A stretch of 64,000 nt of DNA from Alternaria dauci. Its lineage: Eukaryota; Ascomycota; Dothideomycetes; Pleosporales; Pleosporaceae. The notes below the pieces were generated by a model that saw only the letters and a list, made by a program, of their open reading frames with translations, searched no databases and was not told the DNA's origin. The position numbers and the translations under genes are program-made. The stretch spans positions 2,480,001 through 2,544,000 of the forward strand of contig NC_091279.1 in NCBI RefSeq assembly GCF_042100115.1, written 5' to 3'. Positions 33,836 through 43,860 of the stretch are shown one piece after another. Every line of letters starts with the position of its first letter. Position 1 is the stretch's first letter.

Positions 33836-34500
33836 ATGGATGACATGTCGCAGCATTGCCAGAACCCACCGTAACCAACATGCTTAGATAAGATCGATCC
33901 ATACTTCCTAATCAGGAAACTACCAAAAAACCATCGATTCCCTCCATGGCCCTTTTGGCCCTGTGCGCGCCAGCACCCCCCTTCTCGCACCCATCGCCCA
34001 CGTCCGCCCCGCTCGCCCCAGTCGCCATCGTCGCCCCATTCGCCGCCCCAGGCACCATGATCGCGGTGGCAGCTCTAGCACCCCTCGTCGCCATGGGCGT
34101 CCTGCGCGCCCATCGTAGAAGCCTGCTGCAATCAACACCTTTTCTTACATACTTACCGGATTAGGAAGGTGGGCTAAAGATGATCGTAGGGAGAGGTAGG
34201 GTAGTAGTAGTGGAGTTGTTGACGGAAGGAAGTAGGATGGCAGGACGAAGACTTGACTCGTGATTCATAGCTTTTCATAAACTACTGAGTTAGGAAAGGG
34301 TTTTGATGCAAAGACGTTCAATATTCATATATGCCGTATCCCACAAACGCAGTTTTGCAAACACTATAACACAGTCCATGCATCTCACAGCTCCGCATCC
34401 AAATCAACGCCATACACCATAAACTCCCGATTCGCAATTCCCAATCCCCGAGCCTCAATTCTCGTTTCCTAATCCTCTCCTCCCCATTCCTCCCCATCAC

Positions 34501-37500
34501 TCACTCTCCACACCCCCCATCAAAATGACTCTGACTCCTCCTCAACGGACTCCTCTTCTCCGCCACACCTCCCCCTCCTCCTCCACCCTTTCCCCCCTTC
34601 CTCCTCCTCTTCTTCCCCGGCGACCCCGGCGACCCGGGTGGAGAAAACATACCCTGCCCTAGTCCTCCTTGCCCTTGTTGCTGTTGTTCCTTCTCTTCCT
34701 CCTCCGCCCTCAACAACCCAACCGCACGCTCCACCTCCGCCCAACTCGGACGCGAATCGCGCGTCCCATTGGGCGTCGCGGGGCCAGATTGTGTTTCCAG
34801 GACCTGGATTCTGGCGGCTTGGTCTTCGGGTGTGATGTCTATTGGAGTTTCTGGGTCATCCGCTTCGTGGCCGTGGTCATAGATCCCGTTGGTGTGGAGA
34901 CGAGGAGGAGGAGGAGGAGGAGGAGGAGGAGGACTAGCCTCTGAATCCATATCCGCGTCTCGCCCGTGGCTGTGGTGATGATGATGGAGGTGGCGTGTGG
35001 TACGCCGTGTACCAGGAGTCTCAGGACTCGTCGGCGTAGGCGGACTATAGCGGATACTGACTGGACTGCGCAGGCCATCCGTTTCTGTATCCGTACCTCC
35101 TGCGCCGCCGCCCTCGCTATCCCGACGGCCATGATGAAGATGATGATCGCTCAAATCCCTACTCGCCTCACTACTCCGCCACATACTCCTAAACGACCTT
35201 CTCTGCCCGCCCATGCCCTCGCCCTCTACCGTCCTCCTTGGCGGCGACTGCGGCGGCGACTGAGGCGGCGGGCTCGGCTCAAAAAAACTATTATACTTTG
35301 TCCCCAACTGCCTAACAATGCGCATCTCGCTTCCCGCAGCTCCACCCGCAGCACTCGCAGCACCCCCCAACGTCCCACTCCTCACAAACAAAACAAGCCC
35401 CAAACACACCAACAACAACGTACTCTGCACCACCGCCATCCTCTTCTGCCACACCACCTCATCCGCCAATAAACTCAGCCTCGCACCAATCTCGCCCATC
35501 TCGCTCCTCTGCCTCTCCTTCATACTCTCCAACTCAATCACCGTGCTCTGCCACAACTGATCATACATATTTCGAAACCCTTTCAACTCAAACATAACCG
35601 TGCTATTTAAATGGTCCAGAAACTTTTCCGTCTTGGCCAGTTGCCGTTTCTCGACTGCGATAAAGGCGTCGCGCAGGGCGCGCGATTGCTCTTCGATGTA
35701 TTGCAGAGACAAGGTGCTGTTGGCTTCGAGGTATTGGAGGCGTTTGTGGATGGATTTGAAAAAGGATTCTTGGGTTGAGGGGGTGGGGGCGCTGGGTTGG
35801 GTGGTGGAGCTGCGGGGCTGGGGCGTGGTGGTGTTGCTTGATGCTTTGGGTACTGGGGTGCTGGGCGATGGAGCGGTGGGGTTGTCTGTGGGCGCGGTAG
35901 CGGTGTCGACTCGAGATGAAGAGTCCGAGGGGCTGATGGCAGAGGGTCCGGATGAGGGCTTTTCAGCATGTGGTGCGCCTTCTGTTGGTCTTTGTGGAAC
36001 AGGGTCATAAAAATATGGTTCTCCGTAGGCTGTGATGTTGTCGCTTCCGGCTCCATAGGCGTTTGCTAGGGACTGAGGTGATGTAGTCGGTGACTCTGGC
36101 TCAGGCTGGCTGTGAAGTTGTTCGTCCACCGGCTCTGCTGTAACCGTAGGTGAAGACGAGCTTCCCGCCGACGACCCCAAACTCGCATCCACAGCGACAT
36201 CCTCGTTCGCATCGTCCGTACCAACGACCTTTGCCGCTTCAATCGGAATCTCCTCTGGCGACAACGGCCCACTATCCGCCGCCGGCTTCTTGACATCCAC
36301 ACCCTCAGCCTCCAGATCCTCATCATCCTCAATACCCCTCGCCTCCTCCTCTTCCTGTCTAAACTGCTCCATCATCGTCGTCCCATGGACCCGTAACACA
36401 CTCAGCGGACAATAATACTCGTTCCCATACTGCGTCAGAAACTCGACCCTCAGATACCGTGCCCAGATCTGCGGCTCCGTAATCAAAAACGGCTGCACAT
36501 CTCTTGAGTTCCGCGCCTCAAATGTACCCAGCGTGCGCCACTTCTCCAGCTTCACCGGATACCGATCCGACACGCTGACTCTGAAGTGGCGAAACATGGA
36601 CGAAAAAAACTCGTAGTTGGCGAGGACAATCGTGTCGACGAGAATGTCGTCGCAGAGCTCTACGATGAGAAACTTGTTCTTTGCTGAACATATATTCAGC
36701 ATATAACTATCTTTGTTCTCCACGAGGACTGCCGTCGAGCTCTTGGCTTGCTTGTTCGTCTTGAGGACCGTTGCCGCGCAGTCAAATGACGCAAAGTTGA
36801 AACGCTCCTTGCACGTCTTTCCCGCATCTTTGCTGAGCGCCCACGAACTCGGTGCTGCGACTTTGCCGTCTCCGTCGTTTGTGGCTTTGGTAGCGCCTGC
36901 GCTCTGTTGCTTTTGCTTGCCGTGCTGAATACTATCCGCTACGTTTCCGTCGTCGCCAGGGGCCCCGAAGCCACTAAAGTCGATTGAGATTTCTCCTTCG
37001 TCGCCGAGCGAGTCGAGAGCATTTACATTGACAGGGCGTCTGCGGGCAGGTTGATTCGTGCCGCCAGCCCGTCCCTGTCCCACATTCTCAGGCGACTGTC
37101 CCACAGCCGCTAGATTCCTCTTCTTCCACTCCTCAAACGACAGAAAATTCGCATTATCAAACGGCGAGTCCGCTTCCAAATCGAGCTCTGGCTCCGCGGT
37201 GCTCGTCGTGCCCGCGTCGGACGTTGTTGATGCAGCGGTAGCCCCGTTCTCTACACTTGTATGGCTCTCAGACCTGTTTCCAGGCGCGGGCGTCGCACTC
37301 AGCAAACCCGCTATGCGGCCCTCCTCAGCGCCCGTCGCAGTCGCTGCAACGGCCTCGCCGGGCGCCGACCAGCTCGTCTTCGCGCATTGCTGCGGGAGCG
37401 TGTGCGTAATGTAGTTGATGGTGCGGTACGCGCATGTACTCTCGGTACTCGTATATTTCGACGACGGAGACGCGGAAGTGGGCGTGGACTGCTGCGTGGC

Positions 37501-37650
37501 ACCTTCATGTGCAGTAGCAACAGTCGTAGTAGTAGTTGTGGTAGTGCCGTTCGCTGCCTCGGCGGGGCCAGCAGACGCGGAGACGCTGCATAGTAGCAGC
37601 AGTAGCAGGAAAAGGGTCCAGTTACGGAGCGGAGTAGCGGGCGTGCGCAT
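34501..37650 (-). CDS. slp1: SUN-like protein, SLP1/OPT family
   Basis: One open frame, 1049 residues. A signal peptide lies at the N-terminus (NWTLFLLLLLLCSVSASAG). The internal SUN-like domain is at about residues 310-425: DSYMLNICSAKNKFLIVELCDDILVDTIVLANYEFFSS, FRVSVSDRYPVKLEKWRTLGTF and WARYLRVEFLTQYGNEYYCPLSVLRVHG. A coiled-coil-like stretch is followed by a transmembrane helix (VVQSTLLLVCLGLVLFV, about residues 738-755) and a cytosolic, low-complexity tail with poly-Pro and poly-His runs. This order matches yeast Slp1 and plant mid-SUN proteins of the endoplasmic reticulum, which protect membrane proteins during folding, rather than nuclear-envelope Sad1. Lumenal linkers are Ser/Thr/Pro-rich. 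Introns inside the disordered parts cannot be excluded but none is required. Confidence 0.88.
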   Translation of the reverse strand: MRTPATPLRNWTLFLLLLLLCSVSASAGPAEAANGTTTTTTTTVATAHEGATQQSTPTSASPSSKYTSTESTCAYRTINYITHTLPQQCAKTSWSAPGEAVAATATGAEEGRIAGLLSATPAPGNRSESHTSVENGATAASTTSDAGTTSTAEPELDLEADSPFDNANFLSFEEWKKRNLAAVGQSPENVGQGRAGGTNQPARRRPVNVNALDSLGDEGEISIDFSGFGAPGDDGNVADSIQHGKQKQQSAGATKATNDGDGKVAAPSSWALSKDAGKTCKERFNFASFDCAATVLKTNKQAKSSTAVLVENKDSYMLNICSAKNKFLIVELCDDILVDTIVLANYEFFSSMFRHFRVSVSDRYPVKLEKWRTLGTFEARNSRDVQPFLITEPQIWARYLRVEFLTQYGNEYYCPLSVLRVHGTTMMEQFRQEEEEARGIEDDEDLEAEGVDVKKPAADSGPLSPEEIPIEAAKVVGTDDANEDVAVDASLGSSAGSSSSPTVTAEPVDEQLHSQPEPESPTTSPQSLANAYGAGSDNITAYGEPYFYDPVPQRPTEGAPHAEKPSSGPSAISPSDSSSRVDTATAPTDNPTAPSPSTPVPKASSNTTTPQPRSSTTQPSAPTPSTQESFFKSIHKRLQYLEANSTLSLQYIEEQSRALRDAFIAVEKRQLAKTEKFLDHLNSTVMFELKGFRNMYDQLWQSTVIELESMKERQRSEMGEIGARLSLLADEVVWQKRMAVVQSTLLLVCLGLVLFVRSGTLGGAASAAGGAAGSEMRIVRQLGTKYNSFFEPSPPPQSPPQSPPRRTVEGEGMGGQRRSFRSMWRSSEASRDLSDHHLHHGRRDSEGGGAGGTDTETDGLRSPVSIRYSPPTPTSPETPGTRRTTRHLHHHHHSHGRDADMDSEASPPPPPPPPPPRLHTNGIYDHGHEADDPETPIDITPEDQAARIQVLETQSGPATPNGTRDSRPSWAEVERAVGLLRAEEEEKEQQQQGQGGLGQGMFSPPGSPGSPGKKRRRKGGKGGGGGGGVAEKRSPLRRSQSHFDGGCGE

Positions 37651-38420
37651 TGCTTGGTTGCATTTCTTCGAGGCGCCCAGTGTGGTCGGAAAGGAACATG
37701 GGGTGTCGCCAGGGAGGAGAGTGACTGGGGGGGTGGTGGGAAGGCGCGGGCGTGAACAGGTGTTCGTCCGTTTGAGACACGTTTGACTGTTTCACCGCTT
37801 GCGCCTAGTGAGATCGTGAGGCGCATCTGTCCTTTTAAGCGATGACGCTGCCAAGAGATAGGGAAGCATGGCTGAGGCTTGACTCGTGGGTTTTATGTAT
37901 TTGCTTTTTTTAAAGAGCAATAGGAGTCTCTAGTTGATATAACCCATGTGTACGGTTTGAACTCTCACGCATGCAAATGTAAGCAAATCATGTCTTAATA
38001 GCGCGGCACGCGGCACGCTCATATACAAAGATGCGTGCTGTTCGTATAGAATATCATAACCGGCTGCCCTACCCACGGCAGCCACGATAAAGTAGTCCGC
38101 CAGTACCCATTACCAAGCGAGCGAAGGTCTACACTGCACCCAAGCCATACATAACAATCAAACCCACCCTCGCTCCCAACGTCTTACGCCGTCGTCATCT
38201 AGTACTCATGTATATCGTTATGGTGATCCGTTGATGCCGAGAGGAGAAAAACGCCATACCAGAGCCGATGCCCAAAATCTCGCTATGCTGGTTGGCATCG
38301 GGGCGTAAAAGGGGGTATGTCCAATAAAAAGAGAAAATCAAAAGTCAAGAAACAAAGGCACACATGCCAGATAGATGGTCGTGGTGGTGGAGACGAAGGC
38401 TAGGAATACGAAGGACCGGC
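37651..38420. other. SLP1 promoter and HAL-kinase 3' flank
   Basis: 770 bp between two minus-strand genes. No recognisable gene, repeat or RNA. Confidence 0.5.
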
Positions 38421-39902
38421 CTAGAAGCCTTCGTTGCCTGCGCGGCACACTTTGGCCTCGGATACCCATTCAGAGGCGAGCACCTGGTGCGCGGTCAGGC
38501 GACGGGCGGGTATCGGGTCGAGGATTGAGTAGATGACGTTACGACATTGTCGCTGGGAGTTGTTAGCACTATATCTAGAGTAGGGCAGATCCACACTCAC
38601 TCTTCGCAAGACCTCAATGGGCCGATAACCCTCCTCCTCTTTCCGGTCCTCGAGGTAGCGGTCAAAGAACTCGTCTTCGCCCTTTTGAGCCACGCGCCAG
38701 AGGTGGCGACCCGTCCGCATGGCCATGTAGATGATGCCGCACGCCCAGACGTCGACAGCACGCGGATCAAACTCCTTGTCCACGTACTCCTCCGGGGCAA
38801 TGTAGGGGGCCGAGCCACAGAGACCAGCCGTCATGTGTGCCTCCTTCTCCCAGGCCATGCGGAAGCACTCGCCGTTGCCAAAGTCTGTGATTTTGATGGA
38901 GCCGTGCGTGGTGAGGAGCAGGTTCTCGGGCTTGAGATCCCGGTGCGCGACGCCCATTTCGTGCATGTACTCTACGCCGCGCATCAGCTGCTTGAAGAAA
39001 CAGTCTGCCTCGGCGACCTCGAGCTGGCCAGCTGCGAGGACAAGCGTGTACAAATCGCCTCCAGAGCAGTACTCCATGACCTCGCAGTACGTGCCCTTTT
39101 CGTCCTGGAGCAGGTCGAGCGTCGTAATGACATTCGGGTGTTGCATCGACGAGGATATACAGAACTCGGAGGTAAGGCGCTTCTGGTACCGCTTCGCCGA
39201 CTCGCCGGGTCGTTGCTTGAATTCCTTGACGGCGTAGAGCTGCTCGCGCTTCGAGTCCTTGGGGTCCTGCTTGTGTGCGACGCGGACGATGCCAAAGGCG
39301 CCGCGTCCGACCACCTCCTGGCACTTGCCGTACTTTTGGACGAGCGTCTGAGGCAGGGCGTTCACGGCGTTCTTCTGCTCGGCGAGCTTCTCCTTCTCGT
39401 TGCGCATGACGTCGACCCAATTTGACATGAGACTCAGCGGCTGCTCCTCGGCGTTGTCGCCCTTCTTCTTGCCGAGCATCAGGCTCTGGAACATGTCGGA
39501 GAGCTTCTCCTGGCGCTTGGCGGCCTTGAGAACGTGCTCGTGGTTGCCGTCGTCGGTCAGCCAGAAGCGCTTGTAGGGCGCGGCGGGGCCCTCTTTCCGC
39601 GTGACGGAGCCCTGGCGCACAGGCTGGGGGCGGCCGTTGGGCGAGGTGCCGGTGCCGTTGGCGGGCTTGACCTCGCCGTTCTTGTCGAGGTGCGAGGTTT
39701 TGATGCCCATCATGCTGCTGAGGCGCGACGTCATGGTGGGCTTCTTGGGCTTGAGCAGCGCTTCGGCGGCGGCTTGCACGCTGCTGGCGCCAGACTGGTG
39801 GACGACGGGCTGGGCGAGGGCAGGCACGCTGTCGGGCTGCGAGTGGACTGACGAGGCAGTCGAGGCAGAGGCCGAGGGCGAGGCAGCGGATTTGGCCGCC
39901 AT
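38421..39902 (-). CDS. HAL4/SAT4-like Ser/Thr kinase (NPR/HAL family)
   Basis: Two exons, 39902-38601 and 38552-38421; 477 residues. The 48-nt intron has good ends (GTGAGT..CCCAG, GCTAAC branch) but has no stop and is a multiple of three, so an unspliced form would add 16 residues. The N-terminal 190 residues are Ser/Ala/Pro-rich. Kinase domain from about 191: VGRGAFGIVRVAH, AVKEFK with Lys226, HRDLKPEN with Asp322, DFGNGECF, and AGLCGSAPYIAPEEY before WACGIIYMAM. The GSAPYIAPE activation segment and the short YxIxD insert are typical of yeast Hal4/Sat4, Hal5 and Npr1, which regulate plasma-membrane transporters such as Trk potassium uptake. The exact member within the family is not certain. 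Confidence 0.9.
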   Translation of the reverse strand: MAAKSAASPSASASTASSVHSQPDSVPALAQPVVHQSGASSVQAAAEALLKPKKPTMTSRLSSMMGIKTSHLDKNGEVKPANGTGTSPNGRPQPVRQGSVTRKEGPAAPYKRFWLTDDGNHEHVLKAAKRQEKLSDMFQSLMLGKKKGDNAEEQPLSLMSNWVDVMRNEKEKLAEQKNAVNALPQTLVQKYGKCQEVVGRGAFGIVRVAHKQDPKDSKREQLYAVKEFKQRPGESAKRYQKRLTSEFCISSSMQHPNVITTLDLLQDEKGTYCEVMEYCSGGDLYTLVLAAGQLEVAEADCFFKQLMRGVEYMHEMGVAHRDLKPENLLLTTHGSIKITDFGNGECFRMAWEKEAHMTAGLCGSAPYIAPEEYVDKEFDPRAVDVWACGIIYMAMRTGRHLWRVAQKGEDEFFDRYLEDRKEEEGYRPIEVLRRVSVDLPYSRYSANNSQRQCRNVIYSILDPIPARRLTAHQVLASEWVSEAKVCRAGNEGF

Positions 39903-42543
39903 GGTTCCCTGCTTCTGGCTGCTCTGCTCACTGGCCGGCGTGGCTAGGAAGTGCGGGTGGGTCTTTTTTTATGGAGTAGGCGCAGGAGGATTTTTATCTT
40001 TTTTTGGAGACGCAGGTGTCTCGCGGGCCAGGAGCCCAGGGTGTGTTATTGTACGGCGGTCAAAACGGCGTATCTTCGTCGGCGGCGGGTGGTGGAGATG
40101 AGGTTCGGAAGGCGCGCGTGGTGGGCTTTATGCTGCAAGAACACGGTGACGGTGACTGTCGGAGAGGGAAGAGTCGCCGGCGCTGACCAAGGCAGGCCAC
40201 GGGCAATTTTTGGCTCAGGTGCGTGTGCAACGTGTAAAGAAAAGGTGTAGTTCAGCGCTGACAAACGCCGTCGCAGCGGAAATGCAGCGGGCGCGCCTCT
40301 TCAAATTGCTGCGTACCACGGGGTCGTCCGGAGCCACAGCAGCGTCCGTCGTGGCTGTGCAGTCGAGTGCCGAGCAAATTGCGGATCAGCGGCAGATGAT
40401 GTCGCTGGCTTGGGCTTGGGCGAAGGCAGCGTGGCCGGTATCCGCGATAGTGCAGCGCAACAGCGAGCTGGGCAGGCTTGGGGACTACGACGCTCTCTGC
40501 CGTGCTCTCAACGAAGGGCCACGAGTCTAATATTCAGATGTGCGAGGGGTAATCCATGGGTAATTGTGCACTGCCTCGTCCAAGTGTACGTTTTTCTGCA
40601 ACAGGCCTGGCTTGCGCGATTTTCATAAAACACCATGTACGCCAGTCGTCGCCCAGTTGACCGCTGGAATCTCACTCGGCTGCGGGCCACGACCACCGAA
40701 GAAGCCTTGCCTAATCGTGTTAAGAAACGGCACAGGCTTGGCTGTTCCCTGGTTTCCCTCGCGACAGCAATGCGATTCCAGTGTTGAACAGAGGCGTCTC
40801 CCATGGCGCAAATAATGGTGAATAATAGCATACCTCATAGTGGAGTGTGACCAGTCCAAAGGTTCCATACCTGAACTTGCTGGCCTTGGACTCCCGCTGA
40901 CGTATTGCTACCATAAACACCATCCCCAGACACGTACCAGATCCGGAATATGACCTGCCCTTTGTCTGCCCTCTGACTGGCTTCCGTCATCCCCCAAGCA
41001 CCGTGACGCCACTGTACTTTGCACACCCCATCATTCCATGATGCAGCTTGTCACCACTCCAGCCCTCGACCGTCCCGAGGCCCGCCGAAACATGCGCCGG
41101 CAATTACTATCGTCGAGCTCCAAGCTAATCCCACCAAGCGCTGCTGCACCTCGGTCCTGTCCCGCGCAGCTCTATACAAATGCTTTGTAAGCCGTCTCGA
41201 CGAGTTCTCCAGCCTCGCCACAGTGTGCAACTCGACATCTCTCCGCCATATTTGCGCGAATTTGCAGAACACCAGAGCCTATCCCAATATCCGTCTTACA
41301 TCCTACAGACGCATGGCATGCTGCTACAAGCCAAGGAGGGGCATCTGCCTCGTGCTCGAAACCTAGTGCCCCGCATTACAGCGCTGCAGCAGCAAGCAGC
41401 AGTAGGCGGACATGAAAATAGCGCCCCTCATCGTTTTTGCCCTCCACCTCCCCACCACTCCCGTTCCACTTCACCATGCACACCGCAACTCGCTACACCA
41501 GCCCGCATGCAACAAACTGATATCCGACCACTAACAAATACCGCAGCTGCCGCGAACCAAGACATAATAGCGACTGACTGACTGTCGTGCAGCAAGCAAG
41601 CCTCTTTTATGCAGCAACGGCTACTTACTGCTTTGCTGCATGTCTCTCGCACTGACCTCTTGTAGTCGTTTTACCGCGGTAGGAACCGTGTACTTGGGTT
41701 CTTACACAATACCAGGTTCCTGTTACACCCGGGTAGAGTCGTTCTTATTGGTCGCTGTCTGCGTCTGGTCAACTGCTCCCCGTCCTTCCTTCCATCCTTG
41801 CTTCCTGACGCAACAGCGGAGGACCGCGCATCTCGTCCGTCGCCTTACCGCTCTGCCAACCGCCATCCTGGGTCGCGGGGTTAGTAAATGCGCGTGATGG
41901 ACTCGAACACTATATCTTTTGCCTTTGCGCTTTCCAACTTCCAACTTTCCCTTGGAAGCTTTTCTGCAGAGTCGCAGACGCACATGCGTTTCAGATGGGA
42001 ATAAAGCGCTCAAAATCGCACTTTCGCAACACCGATCGACGACTTGCTGCGCACGCAGCCAGTTGGCACTTGTCCCGCAGCCCGTTGCATCTGCATGCTG
42101 TATAACAGGCGTTGTAACACACGACCATGCAGTTAACAAGAGTCGGATGGATAGGATTCGGCCCGGGTAAGTGGTCGCACGTCCGCTCCCCGTTCGTTCC
42201 TGACTACTATGCATCGACATGTGGTGCTCGTGGCTGTTGCTTGAACGGTGATTGGTTCGTTTCTTTTTTTGTTTTGAGATAGGGAGCAATGCATGGACGT
42301 ACATACCCGCCTGTTCATGTTGGATGTTTTCGGGGCTACTACGCTGACCGCATGTTAGGCGAGTTTGGGGCCCGGGTATATGGGTGAATAAGATGATGAA
42401 TGGTCGTGGTATAGTTACACGGTTTCTCTGGATCTGCTGACAACTGTTGGTACGCTTCACTGCACGAACTGACGCGCTTCTACAGCATTCTTCATCTTCG
42501 CGCGGCTTGAACGAAACATCGTACGGTCTGCCAGGTCGCAAAA
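39903..42543. other. 2.6-kb intergenic region
   Basis: The HAL-kinase promoter lies at the left end. The rest holds many frames of up to 298 codons (42619-41723, minus), rich in Arg, Cys and Ser and without domains. They look like chance frames in GC-balanced DNA. No gene, tRNA or repeat is recognised. Confidence 0.5.
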
Positions 42544-43860
42544 ATGTCACTCCATCTATTTTCATGGAAAGATTTTTTCTCAAATTTCTCTGGCCGAGCC
42601 ACATGGATTGACATTTCATGCTGCATTCTTGACTACTTTGATTTGCCTTATTTCAAAACTCTAGTACACTTCAAAAGACAAGCAAAAAGCATCATGTGCT
42701 GCACTTCCCTCTCCGGCCTTGCTCCAGTACAGCCACGCTTCAAGCACGACACCTATACATCTGTCTTTCAAGAGTTGCTCGCTTGTAACAGCTTTCGGGC
42801 TAGCGTACAGTCTAGCGGGTATACAACTGTTGCTGTTCTGCCTTTACTCACTCCTTTCCATCCTTCTCTCTGCATTATTCAAAATTCAAGATCTGAAAAC
42901 TGGAGGGGATATTTGTTTTCCCTCTGTCAGAAGTTTTCAAACATTTCATCTTTTCCGAAAATTTCAACAGTCAGCTTCAATGTCCGCGTCAAAACTGACG
43001 ATCGAAGTGCAATGGATTGTCCTTCCCTCTCGAAGAAGAAAGGTGGTACAAGATTCCAGGATGGCAACTCCAAATTCAACCACACAGATCAGATGGATTG
43101 TTCTGCCGCTTCTGAAACCTATTCACAAATACCATTCTACCACTCTGTTACCCTAAACAAGACATGTGGCAAAATACAAATGACTTTTGCAGGCCGAGAA
43201 ATCTACAATTTTGGTTCTGTTTCCAAAAGGATGCAGAGAGAGGTTATGTTCGCTTGGAAAATTTCGAGTACGGTTTCCATGACCCGCCTTTCACCAGCCG
43301 GAACAGATATAAAAGCCTCATCTTGGGCAGAGGACCTCTTCTTGTCAACAACCACTTTCCTGGTTCTTATCAAAAAGTACGAGATAATCTGCCATGTTTG
43401 CGTTCTCAAATCTGATCAGACACGGCCCTATGTTTCTGTTCTTGAAAAGGCACACATCGCCCTTTCTGTTCCTTCCTCCTTTCCTTCAAAACACGAAGTA
43501 GTGGTAGTGATGGCGCGCGTCTTTGACTCTACGACAACTATGAAGACCGCCGCTCTAGTGGACTATGTCTTTTCACAGTCCTTCCTCTCCTCTCTTTTCT
43601 CGAAACTGACAACATCCCCGGGATGTCTGCGTTCTTGCAAAAAAGGCCGAATATCAGCTGATGTTCCTTTTCCCGGAACGGTTGGGGGAGTAATCGATGG
43701 AGCATTCTCTCGATTTCAGGATTGGCATAGAGGGTACTACTTTCGTATGCTGGTTCCTTCGGGGACATGGGACGTTATGGATACCAACACGATAGAGCAA
43801 GGCACCAAGCTGTCCAGGCACCCTCAACTCTGTTTGGCACACTCCAAAAAGATCAGATGA
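42544..43860 (+). CDS. orphan open reading frame, 438 residues
   Basis: A single uninterrupted frame. I recognise no domain, signal peptide or homologue. The product is rich in Ser, Thr, Lys and Phe. The coding strand is C/T-rich, which lowers stop frequency in all three frames: the second frame also has open runs of 145 and 83 codons (42719-43156, 43164-43415). It therefore may be a lineage-specific gene, a decayed gene, or chance. Its base use differs from the GC-ending codons of LSG1 or CBP80. It sits in the gene-poor accessory part between the HAL kinase and the secreted-protein gene. Confidence 0.3.
   Translation: MSLHLFSWKDFFSNFSGRATWIDISCCILDYFDLPYFKTLVHFKRQAKSIMCCTSLSGLAPVQPRFKHDTYTSVFQELLACNSFRASVQSSGYTTVAVLPLLTPFHPSLCIIQNSRSENWRGYLFSLCQKFSNISSFPKISTVSFNVRVKTDDRSAMDCPSLSKKKGGTRFQDGNSKFNHTDQMDCSAASETYSQIPFYHSVTLNKTCGKIQMTFAGREIYNFGSVSKRMQREVMFAWKISSTVSMTRLSPAGTDIKASSWAEDLFLSTTTFLVLIKKYEIICHVCVLKSDQTRPYVSVLEKAHIALSVPSSFPSKHEVVVVMARVFDSTTTMKTAALVDYVFSQSFLSSLFSKLTTSPGCLRSCKKGRISADVPFPGTVGGVIDGAFSRFQDWHRGYYFRMLVPSGTWDVMDTNTIEQGTKLSRHPQLCLAHSKKIR

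Larger units (their letters stand above)
33159..34500. other. intergenic upstream of HET-propeller gene
   Basis: 1.3 kb holding two copies of a dispersed repeat in opposite orientation (33279-33352, 33720-33835) and a GC-rich part (33940-34130) whose frames are Gly/Ala/Arg-rich. No gene is supported. Confidence 0.5.

Noticed and set aside
33912..34138. Gly/Ala-rich, collagen-like reading
   Set aside because: GC-rich DNA gives similar low-complexity readings in several frames on both strands; no start, repeat period or partner exon.
38547..39425. 292-codon plus-strand frame inside the HAL-like kinase
   Set aside because: Antisense shadow of a GC3-rich kinase gene.
41723..42619. 298-codon minus-strand frame
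   Set aside because: Arg/Ser/Cys/His-rich with no domains, antisense to other frames; no promoter or splice support.
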